Assembly: GCA_934538895.1 (NCBI GenBank)
Contig: CAKTCH010000018.1
Location: forward strand, 1 to 13,152
DNA from: an uncultured Alphaproteobacteria bacterium
Lineage (GTDB): Bacteria; Pseudomonadota; Alphaproteobacteria; Micavibrionales; Micavibrionaceae
Direction of reading: 5' to 3'
Length of the DNA stretch: 13,152 nucleotides
The notes below the pieces were generated by a model. The model was not told where the DNA came from. It did not search any database and was given only the letters and a program-made list of their open reading frames with translations. How positions within the stretch are numbered: the first letter of the stretch is position 1; every line of letters begins with the position of its first letter. Both the position numbers and the translations under genes were made by a program. Below are positions 1-6,646 of the stretch, piece by piece.

Positions 1-373
1 GGAAAAATCATGGCTACGCGATGTCAAAATTCATTATGAGGATGAAAAGGAATCATTTGACGTCATGGTTCCCTATCGCGCCGGGCCGGTTCTGCCGGAA
101 TCGGGAACAATTCTCGCACGATATGCTCAAGGCCCCGCCATCATTGAATGCGGGGTAAAAAAAGGCCGCGCCATACTGTCCAGCCCCCATATAGAACAAA
201 TCATGCCCTGCGCCGAACACAGCTTGTACCGGCACCGGAACAGCAGTTTCGCGTATGAAAAATCTATATACAAAAGTCTGGCCCTGCACAAAATCAACCA
301 ATCAAAACTATGGACGGCCATTATACGCAGGCTGACGCACAAGTCGCATCAAGGGATTGAAAATGCCGCATAG
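1..373 (+). CDS. BPL_N / GATase1-like protein, 3' part only
   Basis: An open frame enters the window at base 2 with no start codon and ends at TAG 371-373, so only the C-terminal ~123 residues are visible. The text around 'ILARYAQGPAIIE' and 'KKGRAILSSPHIE' matches the end of the domain seen in the next gene, where 'IIATFAD' and 'GQGTLYMSCIHPE' occupy the same places. Both proteins also end with a 'KLW' segment and a basic helix. The family is the class-I-glutaminase-like fold named after the N-terminal domain of eukaryotic biotin-protein ligase (BPL_N). Its bacterial stand-alone members have no established reaction that I know of. The nucleophile region lies outside the window, so activity cannot be judged. 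The stop lies 11 bases inside the next gene, which implies translational coupling. Family assignment is by resemblance only. Confidence 0.6.
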   Translation, partial: EKSWLRDVKIHYEDEKESFDVMVPYRAGPVLPESGTILARYAQGPAIIECGVKKGRAILSSPHIEQIMPCAEHSLYRHRNSSFAYEKSIYKSLALHKINQSKLWTAIIRRLTHKSHQGIENAA

Positions 374-1154
374 AGTTATCATATATCAAAGCCCGGAAAG
401 CGCGTTGGGATCTATAAGGCCAGCCATGAACCGCGCCTTTGCACAGCCGGATTTCAGCGTCGAAACGGCCAGCCCGGCGGACATAAGAAACGGAATTTTA
501 CAAACACCGGATACGCGTATATTCGTTGTGCCCGGCATAAATGGCGTCGTTTCTCCTTACCCGGACGAATTCGGAGGAATCGGCGCGCGGGAAGTCAGGC
601 AGTTCGCCACGCGGGATCGCAATGTTACGGCTCTCATGTGCGCAGGCATAAATTCTTTCATCAGCCATACCCGTTACGATCCGCCATGGAGCAATGCTAT
701 CGAGCGCAAAGGTGTAATCGAGCTTTTTAAGGGATCGGCCATAGGCCCCATAAACGAATATGCGCGCCTTCCCGATCCGGAAAGGCGCCTGAGCGGAAAT
801 GTCATCGTGCCTGTAAATTTCAAGGATGAAGACGGTTTCTGGCAATCGGCGCATATTTGCTATGGCAACGGCACGCCCATATTCCCTGATAATAAAGACG
901 ATCCCGCCACTGAGATCATAGCCACATTTGCAGACATCCCAAACTGCCCTATCGCCATGATCCGCCATGATCTGGGCCAGGGCACATTATATATGTCGTG
1001 TATCCATCCAGAAATACACCCGCAAAAAATTGGCGCGGGGGAAAAACTACAAGCAGCCAGGAACCTTATAGCTGAGCTTGAAAAATACGAAACAGGCCGC
1101 CAGAAACTATGGAACACCTTCACAAACCGCATCAAGCAGGATCTAAAACCATGA
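363..1154 (+). CDS. BPL_N / GATase1-like protein, complete
   Basis: The start is ATG 363, with AAGGGA at 351-356 as ribosome binding site. The in-frame TTG at 357 would sit directly on that site, so it is unlikely. The product is 263 residues. It has 'FVVPGINGVV' (about residues 55-64), then an 'ALMCAGINSF' nucleophile elbow with Cys93, and a late 'CIHPEIH' with His215 and Glu217. This Cys...His-x-Glu order fits a class-I glutaminase-like fold of the BPL_N type, where the elbow usually reads G-[IL]-C-A-G. The substrate is unknown, and no ligase domain is attached. No signal peptide or membrane segment is seen. It overlaps the upstream paralogue by 11 bases and trmFO by 4 bases (ATGA at 1151-1154), so the three genes are probably one operon. 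The two BPL_N proteins look like an old tandem duplication, since only the motif regions are alike. Confidence 0.62.
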   Translation: MPHRVIIYQSPESALGSIRPAMNRAFAQPDFSVETASPADIRNGILQTPDTRIFVVPGINGVVSPYPDEFGGIGAREVRQFATRDRNVTALMCAGINSFISHTRYDPPWSNAIERKGVIELFKGSAIGPINEYARLPDPERRLSGNVIVPVNFKDEDGFWQSAHICYGNGTPIFPDNKDDPATEIIATFADIPNCPIAMIRHDLGQGTLYMSCIHPEIHPQKIGAGEKLQAARNLIAELEKYETGRQKLWNTFTNRIKQDLKP

Positions 1155-2527
1155 CAAAAAAGCCTATTCATATCATTGGCGGCGGCATGGCCGGTTCCGA
1201 AGCGACATGGCAAGTCGCCCGCATGGGCGTGCCCGTGGTCTTACATGAAATGCGCCCGGTACGCGGCACGGATGCGCATAAAACAGATGGCCTCGCCGAA
1301 TTGGTGTGCTCTAACTCCTTCCGCTCCGACGATAAGGAACAAAACGCTGTCGGCTTGCTGCACGAAGAAATGCGCCGCTGCGATTCCCTGATCCTGCGCA
1401 TGGGTGATAAGCACGCCGTGCCTGCGGGGGGCGCGCTGGCTGTTGACCGTGACGCCTTCTCCGCCGACGTTACCAAAACGCTGGAAGAACACCCGCTCGT
1501 CACTATCGAACGCGGTGAAGTCGCAGGTCTGCCGCCGGAAGACTGGGACAGCGTCATCATCGCCACCGGCCCTCTGACATCGCCTGCCCTGGCCGAAGCC
1601 ATTCGCGACCTGGGCGGTGAAGGCGAACTCGCCTTCTTCGACGCCATCGCGCCGATTATCTATAAAGAAACGATCAACATGGACCGAGCCTGGTTCCAGT
1701 CGCGCTACGACAAGGAAGGCCCGGCGGGTACGGGAAAAGACTACATCAACTGCCCGCTGGAGAAAGACGAATATTACGCCTTCATCGACGCGCTGATCGC
1801 CGCTGAAAAAACCGAATTCAAGGAATGGGAAAAGAACACGCCCTATTTTGAAGGCTGTATGCCTGTGGAAATCATGGCGGAACGCGGTGTTGAAACCTTG
1901 CGCTTCGGCCCGATGAAACCTGTCGGCCTCACTAACCCGCATACCGGCAAGCGCCCCTATGCGGTCGTGCAGCTGCGTCAGGACAACGCACTCGGCACTC
2001 TTTATAATATGGTCGGTTTCCAGACCAAGATGAAATACGCCGAGCAAACCCGTGTGCTGAAAATGATCCCGGGGCTGGAAGACGCCACCTTCGCCCGTCT
2101 CGGCGGCCTGCACCGCAACACCTTTATCAATTCGCCGAAACTGCTCGACGGCAGATTGCGTATGAAAGCCATGCCGCGCCTGCGCTTCGCCGGCCAGATC
2201 ACAGGTTGCGAGGGCTACGTCGAAAGCGCATCGGTCGGCATCATGGCCGGGCGTTTCGCCGCCACCGAACGCCTCGGCCAGACACTCGAAGCCCCGCCAC
2301 TGACAACCGCCATGGGCGCGCTGCTGAACCACATCACCGGCGGCGCCGACGCCGAAACCTTCCAGCCCATGAACGTGAATTTCGGCCTGTTCCCGCCGCT
2401 GGACTTAAGAGACGCGCGGGGCCGCCCCATCCGCGGCATAGACAAAAAACGCGAAACCACCGCCCGCGCCCTGCGCGATATGGACGGATGGCTGGCGGCA
2501 CAGGCCCAAACCGCCAAAGTCGCCTGA
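1151..2527 (+). CDS. trmFO: TrmFO, folate/FAD-dependent tRNA (m5U54) methyltransferase
   Basis: It methylates uridine 54 in the T-loop of tRNA using methylenetetrahydrofolate and FADH2, in the cytoplasm. The start is ATG 1151 (458 residues), because the FAD-binding motif 'IIGGGMAGSEA' must begin at about residue 8. The ORF reaches further upstream to ATG 1109, but that would put 14 extra residues inside the previous gene. 'ELVCSNSFRSDD' carries Cys53, and 'FEGCMPVEIMAERG' carries Cys236. These correspond to the two catalytic cysteines known in Bacillus TrmFO (Cys53 and Cys226). 'QITGCEGYVESASVGIMAG' near residues 349-367 is the C-terminal FAD contact of the family. Length is about the usual 435-475. 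The start overlaps the preceding stop as ATGA, so translation is probably coupled to the BPL_N gene. No terminator is evident downstream. Confidence 0.96.
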   Translation: MTKKPIHIIGGGMAGSEATWQVARMGVPVVLHEMRPVRGTDAHKTDGLAELVCSNSFRSDDKEQNAVGLLHEEMRRCDSLILRMGDKHAVPAGGALAVDRDAFSADVTKTLEEHPLVTIERGEVAGLPPEDWDSVIIATGPLTSPALAEAIRDLGGEGELAFFDAIAPIIYKETINMDRAWFQSRYDKEGPAGTGKDYINCPLEKDEYYAFIDALIAAEKTEFKEWEKNTPYFEGCMPVEIMAERGVETLRFGPMKPVGLTNPHTGKRPYAVVQLRQDNALGTLYNMVGFQTKMKYAEQTRVLKMIPGLEDATFARLGGLHRNTFINSPKLLDGRLRMKAMPRLRFAGQITGCEGYVESASVGIMAGRFAATERLGQTLEAPPLTTAMGALLNHITGGADAETFQPMNVNFGLFPPLDLRDARGRPIRGIDKKRETTARALRDMDGWLAAQAQTAKVA

Positions 2528-2585
2528 TTCTCAAAGCTGAGCCTCATTTATCAGTGTATCAGGAGCTTATATGTGTCTGTCTGTG

Positions 2586-2623
2586 TTGACTTGGGCAGGC
2601 AGAATGCCAAAATCTTTTATAGT
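2586..2623 (+). promoter_or_regulatory. weak candidate promoter for the FecR-domain gene
   Basis: TATAGT at 2618-2623 matches the -10 consensus at 5 of 6 bases and lies about 30 bases before the start codon. TTGACT at 2586-2591 is a good -35 box but stands 26 bases away, which is too far to pair with it. No better -35 is seen at 16-18 bases. Either the promoter needs an activator or the gene depends on another sigma factor. Confidence 0.25.
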
Positions 2624-2653
2624 TTGAACAGGCTATCAATAAGGGAGTGCCGC

Positions 2654-3712
2654 ATGTTCCTGCACCTGCTGACAATTCTGGCCCTGGCCGTGTTTGCAAG
2701 CGTGCCTGCTTATGCGCAAGCCCCCGAAACAGTAACCGTCGGCACATTGATCGGCGGTGAAGGAACCGTCTCTTTGATCGCACCCGGCACAGAATCCCGC
2801 ACCCTGACGGCGAATACGCCGATCCATATGCACGATATCATTGAAACCGGCCCCGAAAGCCGGGCCCTGATCGTCCTGATCGATAACACTGAAATCACAT
2901 TGGGCGAAAACGCGCAGTTCACCATCGACGAATACATCTTCGATGAAGAGAACGCCGCCGCCAGCAAAGCCGCATACTCCATTCCACACGGCGCATTTCT
3001 TTATACAAGTGGCCTGGTGGCAAAGAAAAAAGATCCCGACGTTACCGTCAACACGCCTTTTGCGGCCATCGGCATTCACGGCACCACATTCTGGGGCGGG
3101 GAGATCGATGGTGCCTACGGCATCCTTGTGACCGATGGACAAGTCAGCGTCCTGTCGGGCCGTGGGCGCATCACTGTCGACAAGGGTAACGGCACGGCAC
3201 TTACGGCAAAAACTGACATCCCCGCCCGCACCGCCGCATGGGAGCCGGAAAAAATCGAACGCGCTGTCGCAACCGTGACGATGAAGGATGCAGAAGCCTT
3301 GCGCGCGCGTGTGGCGCAAAATGCCGAAACACAGAAAATACAGCGCGCAAAATATAAAGAATATCTGGCAAAGCGGCGGGAGGAAAAGAAACTGCGGAAC
3401 GATATGCGTACACCGTCCACACGTATCGAGTATACCCCTAAGGCCACGCCCAAAACGGAACCCACCCCATCGCCGGCAAAACGGGAGTTGAACAAACAAT
3501 TACAGCAGCCCCCTAAAGAATCAAAGGATCAAGGCGCAAAAGCAGCCCCGGCCACCGTACCGACAGTGGATCTCCCGGCCATGGGAACCACAGATGCCCC
3601 GCAAGCAACACCGCCGCAAAACAAACCGGCGCCACGCCAACCCGTAACCCGGCGTCCGCCCAACCCGGCAACCGATTCAAACGCCCGTTCAAAGGCCGCT
3701 GGCGCGCTTTAG
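2654..3712 (+). CDS. secreted FecR-domain protein with proline-rich tail
   Basis: The start ATG 2654 is supported by AAGGGAG at 2641-2647 and by the signal peptide that begins there (residues 1-22, hydrophobic core 'LLTILALAVFASV', likely cut after 'AYAQA'). Starting at 2573 would bury the signal. The mature protein holds a FecR-type beta domain (about residues 25-175), with 'GTVSLI', 'LIDNTEITLGENAQFTIDEY' and the typical 'VNTPFAAIGIHGTTFWGG' segment. A basic, probably helical stretch follows (about 208-250, rich in K, R and E), then a Pro/Thr/Ala-rich low-complexity tail to residue 352. It has no transmembrane anchor and no sigma/anti-sigma partner beside it. It is therefore not a classic FecR signal transducer but one of the periplasmic FecR-fold proteins of unknown role. 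The tail resembles wall- or envelope-binding linkers, which is inference only. The gene stands alone, converging on the gene at 3859. Confidence 0.8.
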   Translation: MFLHLLTILALAVFASVPAYAQAPETVTVGTLIGGEGTVSLIAPGTESRTLTANTPIHMHDIIETGPESRALIVLIDNTEITLGENAQFTIDEYIFDEENAAASKAAYSIPHGAFLYTSGLVAKKKDPDVTVNTPFAAIGIHGTTFWGGEIDGAYGILVTDGQVSVLSGRGRITVDKGNGTALTAKTDIPARTAAWEPEKIERAVATVTMKDAEALRARVAQNAETQKIQRAKYKEYLAKRREEKKLRNDMRTPSTRIEYTPKATPKTEPTPSPAKRELNKQLQQPPKESKDQGAKAAPATVPTVDLPAMGTTDAPQATPPQNKPAPRQPVTRRPPNPATDSNARSKAAGAL

Positions 3713-3726
3713 GATGTAGCCCCCAA

Positions 3727-3820
3727 AACCTGCCATCCCCGGCTTGACCGGGGCCCCAGTGCCGCAGGTTTCGAATTATCCGGTTACTCCCTCTGGATTT
3801 TCGCCTTCGTGGAAATGGCA
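3727..3820. repeat. palindromic dispersed-repeat-like element in a convergent gap
   Basis: AACCTGC (3727-3733) pairs with GCAGGTT (3764-3770). Inside it, CCCCGG (3737-3742) pairs with CCGGGG (3748-3753) around a 5-base loop. A second, decayed hairpin sits at about 3798-3814 (TTTTCGC / GTGGAAA). The ends read TGCCAT (3731-3736) and ATGGCA (3815-3820), which are inverted copies. The wording resembles the 'GTCATTCCCGC...GCGGGAATGAC' type of small intergenic repeat common in Proteobacteria, with several point changes. It fills most of the 146-base gap between two converging genes and may act as a transcript-end stabiliser or two-way terminator, though no T-run follows. Confidence 0.6.
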
Positions 3821-3858
3821 ATGATAAAGAGATTCGTGGGATTTAATGAGCCCGCATC

Positions 3859-4638
3859 CTAACGCGACCACCACATGCGCAAATGGAAGAAAGGCGGCTG
3901 TGCGCTGAAACGCTGGTCCCGCACATCATAACCAAGCCGCTCCATGTGACGCAGATATAAATGGGTGGCATGGCCCATCTGCTTGAGCAGCCCAGCCTTG
4001 AATACCCCCGCATCCGCCAGCGCCTGTGCCGCTTCGCTGTGAAGGACCCTCATCGCTTCGTAACATTTATCACGATCGCGAAACAGCTGGTCCATCGTCG
4101 CCAGAGATGCCGGTACAAAACATCGGCCCTGCCGCGCCTCATAAGGAATCGCCCGCATGATACCGGCAATGCCGTAAGCCGTGGATATCAGCGCAGCCCC
4201 TTCTTCCGGCTGCGCGCAAACCTTCAGCATCAATAACGTCAGCGGCGTGAGTGTACCGTTCACATACTGCCTGAGTTCTTCCGGCGTGTCAGGGGTGCCT
4301 TTCTCAAGATCGAATGCGCGCCCCGTAATCATATGATCGAACAACATAAACGGCAGATCATACGCGTGTATTGCCTGCGCCAGCGGTGCCAATATTTCAT
4401 GCGCCGGTACGGAATCGCCGGCATAAATTTTTTCCAGCGCCTCGCGCCACCATTGCAGGCGCATGAAACCTAACGTCGGTTCGCTGACTACCGCGCGTGT
4501 TTTCGCAATCTCATGATGGAACGCCAGCAAAGACCATAAAGCCGGACGCGCCGCCGCTGGTTGCAGCAATGTCAGGAAAAAGCGGTTAGGATCGTGCTGC
4601 CGCAATAAAGTTCCCGTATAAGGCAGGTTTCCAGCCAT
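3859..4638 (-). CDS. squalene/phytoene-synthase-fold protein, probably inactive (NDUFAF6-like)
   Basis: ATG at 4638 gives 259 residues and starts near the family's usual 'M...Y...L...HDPDRF' opening. An in-frame TTG at 4665 would add nine residues and cannot be excluded. The fold is shown by 'GFMRLQWWREAL', 'ITGRAFDL' (Asp110) and 'ARQGRCFVP' (about residues 168-176). Both acidic motifs that bind the diphosphate-Mg in true synthases are gone. The first aligns with 'AFHHEIAKT' (39-47), with no Asp. The second, normally R-D-x-x-E-D before A-R-x-G-R, here reads R-A-I-P-Y-E (162-167). Loss of these residues is characteristic of NDUFAF6, a mitochondrial complex I assembly factor. In Alphaproteobacteria such genes lie near secDF and the Mth938-domain gene, as here. 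A role in respiratory complex assembly is inferred. Automatic labels of 'phytoene synthase' would probably be wrong. Confidence 0.78.
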   Translation of the reverse strand: MAGNLPYTGTLLRQHDPNRFFLTLLQPAAARPALWSLLAFHHEIAKTRAVVSEPTLGFMRLQWWREALEKIYAGDSVPAHEILAPLAQAIHAYDLPFMLFDHMITGRAFDLEKGTPDTPEELRQYVNGTLTPLTLLMLKVCAQPEEGAALISTAYGIAGIMRAIPYEARQGRCFVPASLATMDQLFRDRDKCYEAMRVLHSEAAQALADAGVFKAGLLKQMGHATHLYLRHMERLGYDVRDQRFSAQPPFFHLRMWWSR

Positions 4639-4658
4639 AAATCCGTATGATTTCCATC

Positions 4659-4690
4659 TTGTCAAATCCGCACACGAGTATAGGTTATCT
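4659..4690. promoter_or_regulatory. divergent promoter region of the synthase-like gene and sodB (weak)
   Basis: On the minus strand, TATACT (plus bases 4677-4682) is a 5-of-6 match to a -10 box and would start a transcript near 4670. On the plus strand, TTGTCA (4659-4664) is a 5-of-6 match to a -35 box, with only poor -10 candidates (TAGGTT 4681-4686) downstream. The two signals overlap, so the two genes could compete for polymerase. No clear repressor operator was seen. Confidence 0.3.
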
Positions 4691-4710
4691 CTATCGAATT
4701 CACCACGAGA

Positions 4711-4722
4711 TCCTCCGGAGGA
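4711..4722 (+). promoter_or_regulatory. sodB ribosome binding site inside a perfect palindrome
   Basis: TCCTCCGGAGGA is its own reverse complement. Its right half, GGAGGA (4717-4722), is a strong Shine-Dalgarno five bases before ATG 4728, which fixes the start. The left half, TCCTCC, can pair with that site, although a hairpin would have to open the centre for a loop. Confidence 0.75.
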
Positions 4723-4727
4723 ACATT

Positions 4728-5411
4728 ATGGCTTTTACACTTCCCGAACTGCCCTATGCATACGATGCCCTGCAACCTTTCATGTCGAAAGAAACGCTGG
4801 AATTTCACCACGACAAACACCACAAGGCTTATGTCGATAAAGGCAACGAACTGATCGTGGGCACGGGCCTTGAAAAACTCCCGCTTGAGGAAGCGATGGT
4901 CGCAGCCTTCAAGGACAAATCCAAAGCGGGCCTGTTCAACCAGCTCGGCCAGCATTACAACCATATCCATTTCTGGAACTGGATGAAACCTGACGGCGGC
5001 GGCAACAAACTGCCGGGTACGCTGGAAAAGAAAATCACTGAAGATCTTGGCGGCTTCGATAAATTCCGCGGCGATTTCGTACAGGCAGGCGTCACGCAAT
5101 TCGGTTCCGGCTGGGCGTGGCTGGCTGTCGATAACGCCACGGGCAAACTTGAAATCGCCAAAACGCCGAATGGGGAAAACCCGCTGGTTCACGGCAAAAC
5201 CCCGATCCTCGGCGTCGATGTGTGGGAACATTCCTATTACATCGATTACCGCAACGCCCGTCAGAAATACCTTGAAGCCTTCGTCGACAGCCTGATCAAT
5301 TGGGATCATGTCACTGAACTTTATGAAAAAGGACCGATGAAAATTGCGGCGTACCCTTATTATTCACCAAGTTACAAGGCCCCGTTTTTTCGGGGCCTTT
5401 TTTCTGCATGA
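4728..5411 (+). CDS. sodB: Fe-type superoxide dismutase, with unusual C-terminal extension
   Basis: It converts superoxide to oxygen and hydrogen peroxide in the cytoplasm. All four metal ligands are seen: His27 in 'LEFHHDKHHKAYV', His79 in 'GQHYNHIHFWNW', and Asp164 and His168 in 'VDVWEHSYYIDYRNAR'. Gln75, beside the second ligand, is the position that marks iron enzymes. The start ATG 4728 follows GGAGGA. The core ends at 'HVTELYEK' (residue 201), where the family normally stops (about 190-205 residues). Here the frame continues for 26 residues, through an intrinsic terminator, to TGA 5409-5411. Taking one base out of the A-run at 5326-5330 would give 'YEKDR' and a stop at 5338-5340, so the tail may come from a frameshift or a sequencing error. 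The gene is transcribed alone, ending at the terminator. Confidence 0.95.
   Translation: MAFTLPELPYAYDALQPFMSKETLEFHHDKHHKAYVDKGNELIVGTGLEKLPLEEAMVAAFKDKSKAGLFNQLGQHYNHIHFWNWMKPDGGGNKLPGTLEKKITEDLGGFDKFRGDFVQAGVTQFGSGWAWLAVDNATGKLEIAKTPNGENPLVHGKTPILGVDVWEHSYYIDYRNARQKYLEAFVDSLINWDHVTELYEKGPMKIAAYPYYSPSYKAPFFRGLFSA
5376..5403 (+). terminator. intrinsic terminator of sodB, lying inside its reading frame
   Basis: AAGGCCCCG (5376-5384) pairs perfectly with CGGGGCCTT (5391-5399) around a TTTTTT loop, and a T-run continues to 5403. This is a textbook Rho-independent terminator. Transcripts should end at about 5403-5405, which is before the sodB stop codon at 5409. Confidence 0.93.
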
Positions 5412-5418
5412 AAGCTAT

Positions 5419-5446
5419 TTGACCCGCGCGGATTCTTCTGTCTAAT
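5419..5446 (+). promoter_or_regulatory. sigma70-type promoter of the phosphoesterase gene
   Basis: TTGACC (5419-5424) and TCTAAT (5441-5446) each match the consensus at 5 of 6 bases and are 16 bases apart. Transcription would begin near 5453. That is after the upstream in-frame ATG at 5445, so it supports the start at 5475. Confidence 0.65.
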
Positions 5447-5474
5447 GTCGGAGCAAAACGACAGGAAAGCCGTT

Positions 5475-6272
5475 ATGACATTACGCATCGCCTTTACAAC
5501 CGACATTCATCTGGGCCCGAACATCGGCGCCAAGAAAGGCACGCAGGTCGGCCCGCTGCTGGAGCGGTTTATCGACGCCGCTCATGAATTTCAGGCGGAC
5601 TATATCGTGACAGGCGGCGACGATATTTCATCGCGCGATCCCGACACGGACAGGAAAAACATACAGATCCTCCGCCGGCATTTCCAGCGCGCCGCCTGCC
5701 CCGTCATTCGAGTCGAAGGGAACCATTGCGGCCGCTTCAAATTACAGCAAAACCCTTCGCAGGTCATCGATACCGGCACGCACCAGATCTTTATCTGGAA
5801 CCCTTATCTCAACCGTTACTCCGGCGCGGGCGTGGTGCCCGATCCCCAGGACATTACATGGCTTGAAATATCTCTGGCCGCCGCCGCCAGACCTGTCATC
5901 CTTTTCACGCACATCCCTCCCAAGGGGCCGCCCATGCTGGCGAATGTAAAGCCGCGCCCCGCAAAAGATGTTTATTACCCCGCCCGTCTCGCCAATGAAA
6001 AAGAGATACAGGACGTCATCGAAGCGTCGGGAAAAGTGATTTCCGTTCACAGCGGACACCGTCATCGCAATTATCGCGACCACTCAGGCAATGTCCATTA
6101 CCTGACCCATCAGTCCATGGCGGAAGATGTCGATAAAAGCGGCAAAGCCTGCGGCGCTTACGCCCTGATGGAGTTCACAGATGACCTGCTAAGCATTCAC
6201 GGCTTCGGCACCAGGCAACCCGCGCACCGCAGCCTCCCTCTCAGGAAACCTTCCGGGCTGGTTGTCGCCTAG
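5475..6272 (+). CDS. calcineurin-like metallophosphoesterase
   Basis: The start is ATG 5475, with AGGAAA at 5463-5468 upstream, rather than the ATG at 5445, which lies before the predicted transcription start. The product is 265 residues. The two-metal site is laid out in family order: Asp10 and His12 in 'TDIHLG', Asp49 in 'TGGDD', Asn83 and His84 in 'EGNHC', His146 in 'FTHIPP', and His195 and His197 in 'SGHRHRN'. The family's 'GNH[DE]' is here GNHC, so the acidic residue after His is a cysteine, while all metal ligands remain. No signal peptide or membrane segment is seen, so it should be cytoplasmic. The substrate (phosphodiester, nucleotide or protein) cannot be told. It has its own promoter after the sodB terminator. 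It ends tail to tail with the Mth938-domain gene, the two overlapping by 4 bases, so no terminator fits between them. Confidence 0.87.
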   Translation: MTLRIAFTTDIHLGPNIGAKKGTQVGPLLERFIDAAHEFQADYIVTGGDDISSRDPDTDRKNIQILRRHFQRAACPVIRVEGNHCGRFKLQQNPSQVIDTGTHQIFIWNPYLNRYSGAGVVPDPQDITWLEISLAAAARPVILFTHIPPKGPPMLANVKPRPAKDVYYPARLANEKEIQDVIEASGKVISVHSGHRHRNYRDHSGNVHYLTHQSMAEDVDKSGKACGAYALMEFTDDLLSIHGFGTRQPAHRSLPLRKPSGLVVA

Positions 6273-6643
6273 ACGGGCAGCATCGCCGCGACAACCCGCC
6301 GCCCTTCTGCCAGCAGCACATTATAGGTACGGCACGCCGCCCCCGTATCCATGACTTCGATCACCAGCCCCTTATCCCGCAGGCTCTGGCGCAATGCTGG
6401 CGGCAGGAAATGCTGCGCCTTGCCCGTGCCGAACAACACCACATCCGGTAACGGATCATATTCATATACGGGAGAAAAATCGGAAGGCTGCAATGTCTCA
6501 AATGAAGCCGCCTTCCAGGAAACAGTATGGTCGGGCCATACCAGCACAGCGCCCGCATAGGCCTGCCCGCTCACCCGGAAGCCCCCGCCCGCGTAGCTCT
6601 GAATGATCTGCTGGCCGGGTTTCAGAAGCGGCGTTACGTCCAT
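6269..6643 (-). CDS. Mth938-domain protein (DUF498, NDUFAF3-like)
   Basis: The product is 124 residues, the whole of a small Mth938/DUF498 domain. Family features are 'IQSYAGGGFRVSGQAYAGAVLVWP' early (given in outline), 'DVVLFGTGKAQHFLPP' in the middle, and 'EVMDTGAACRTYNVLLAEGRRVVAAMLP' at the end. The G-T-G and D-T-x-A-A-C-R-T-Y-N segments are the best conserved. The human relative NDUFAF3 helps assemble respiratory complex I. Linkage of its bacterial counterparts to secDF is well known in Alphaproteobacteria and is seen here, with the start codon three bases after the secF stop. The molecular activity of the bacterial protein is not established. A role in membrane-complex assembly is inferred from context. 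No membrane segment or signal peptide is visible. Confidence 0.88.
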   Translation of the reverse strand: MDVTPLLKPGQQIIQSYAGGGFRVSGQAYAGAVLVWPDHTVSWKAASFETLQPSDFSPVYEYDPLPDVVLFGTGKAQHFLPPALRQSLRDKGLVIEVMDTGAACRTYNVLLAEGRRVVAAMLPV

Positions 6644-6646
6644 TAC

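Noticed and set aside
1241..2332. Long minus-strand ORF opposite trmFO (363 codons)
   Set aside because: It is a codon-shadow of a clearly real gene, with no recognisable motif and no ribosome site.
4634..4665. Minus-strand TTGACA (4660-4665) as -35 of the synthase-like gene
   Set aside because: Its paired -10 would place the transcript start after the most likely ATG at 4638, so it does not fit the gene.
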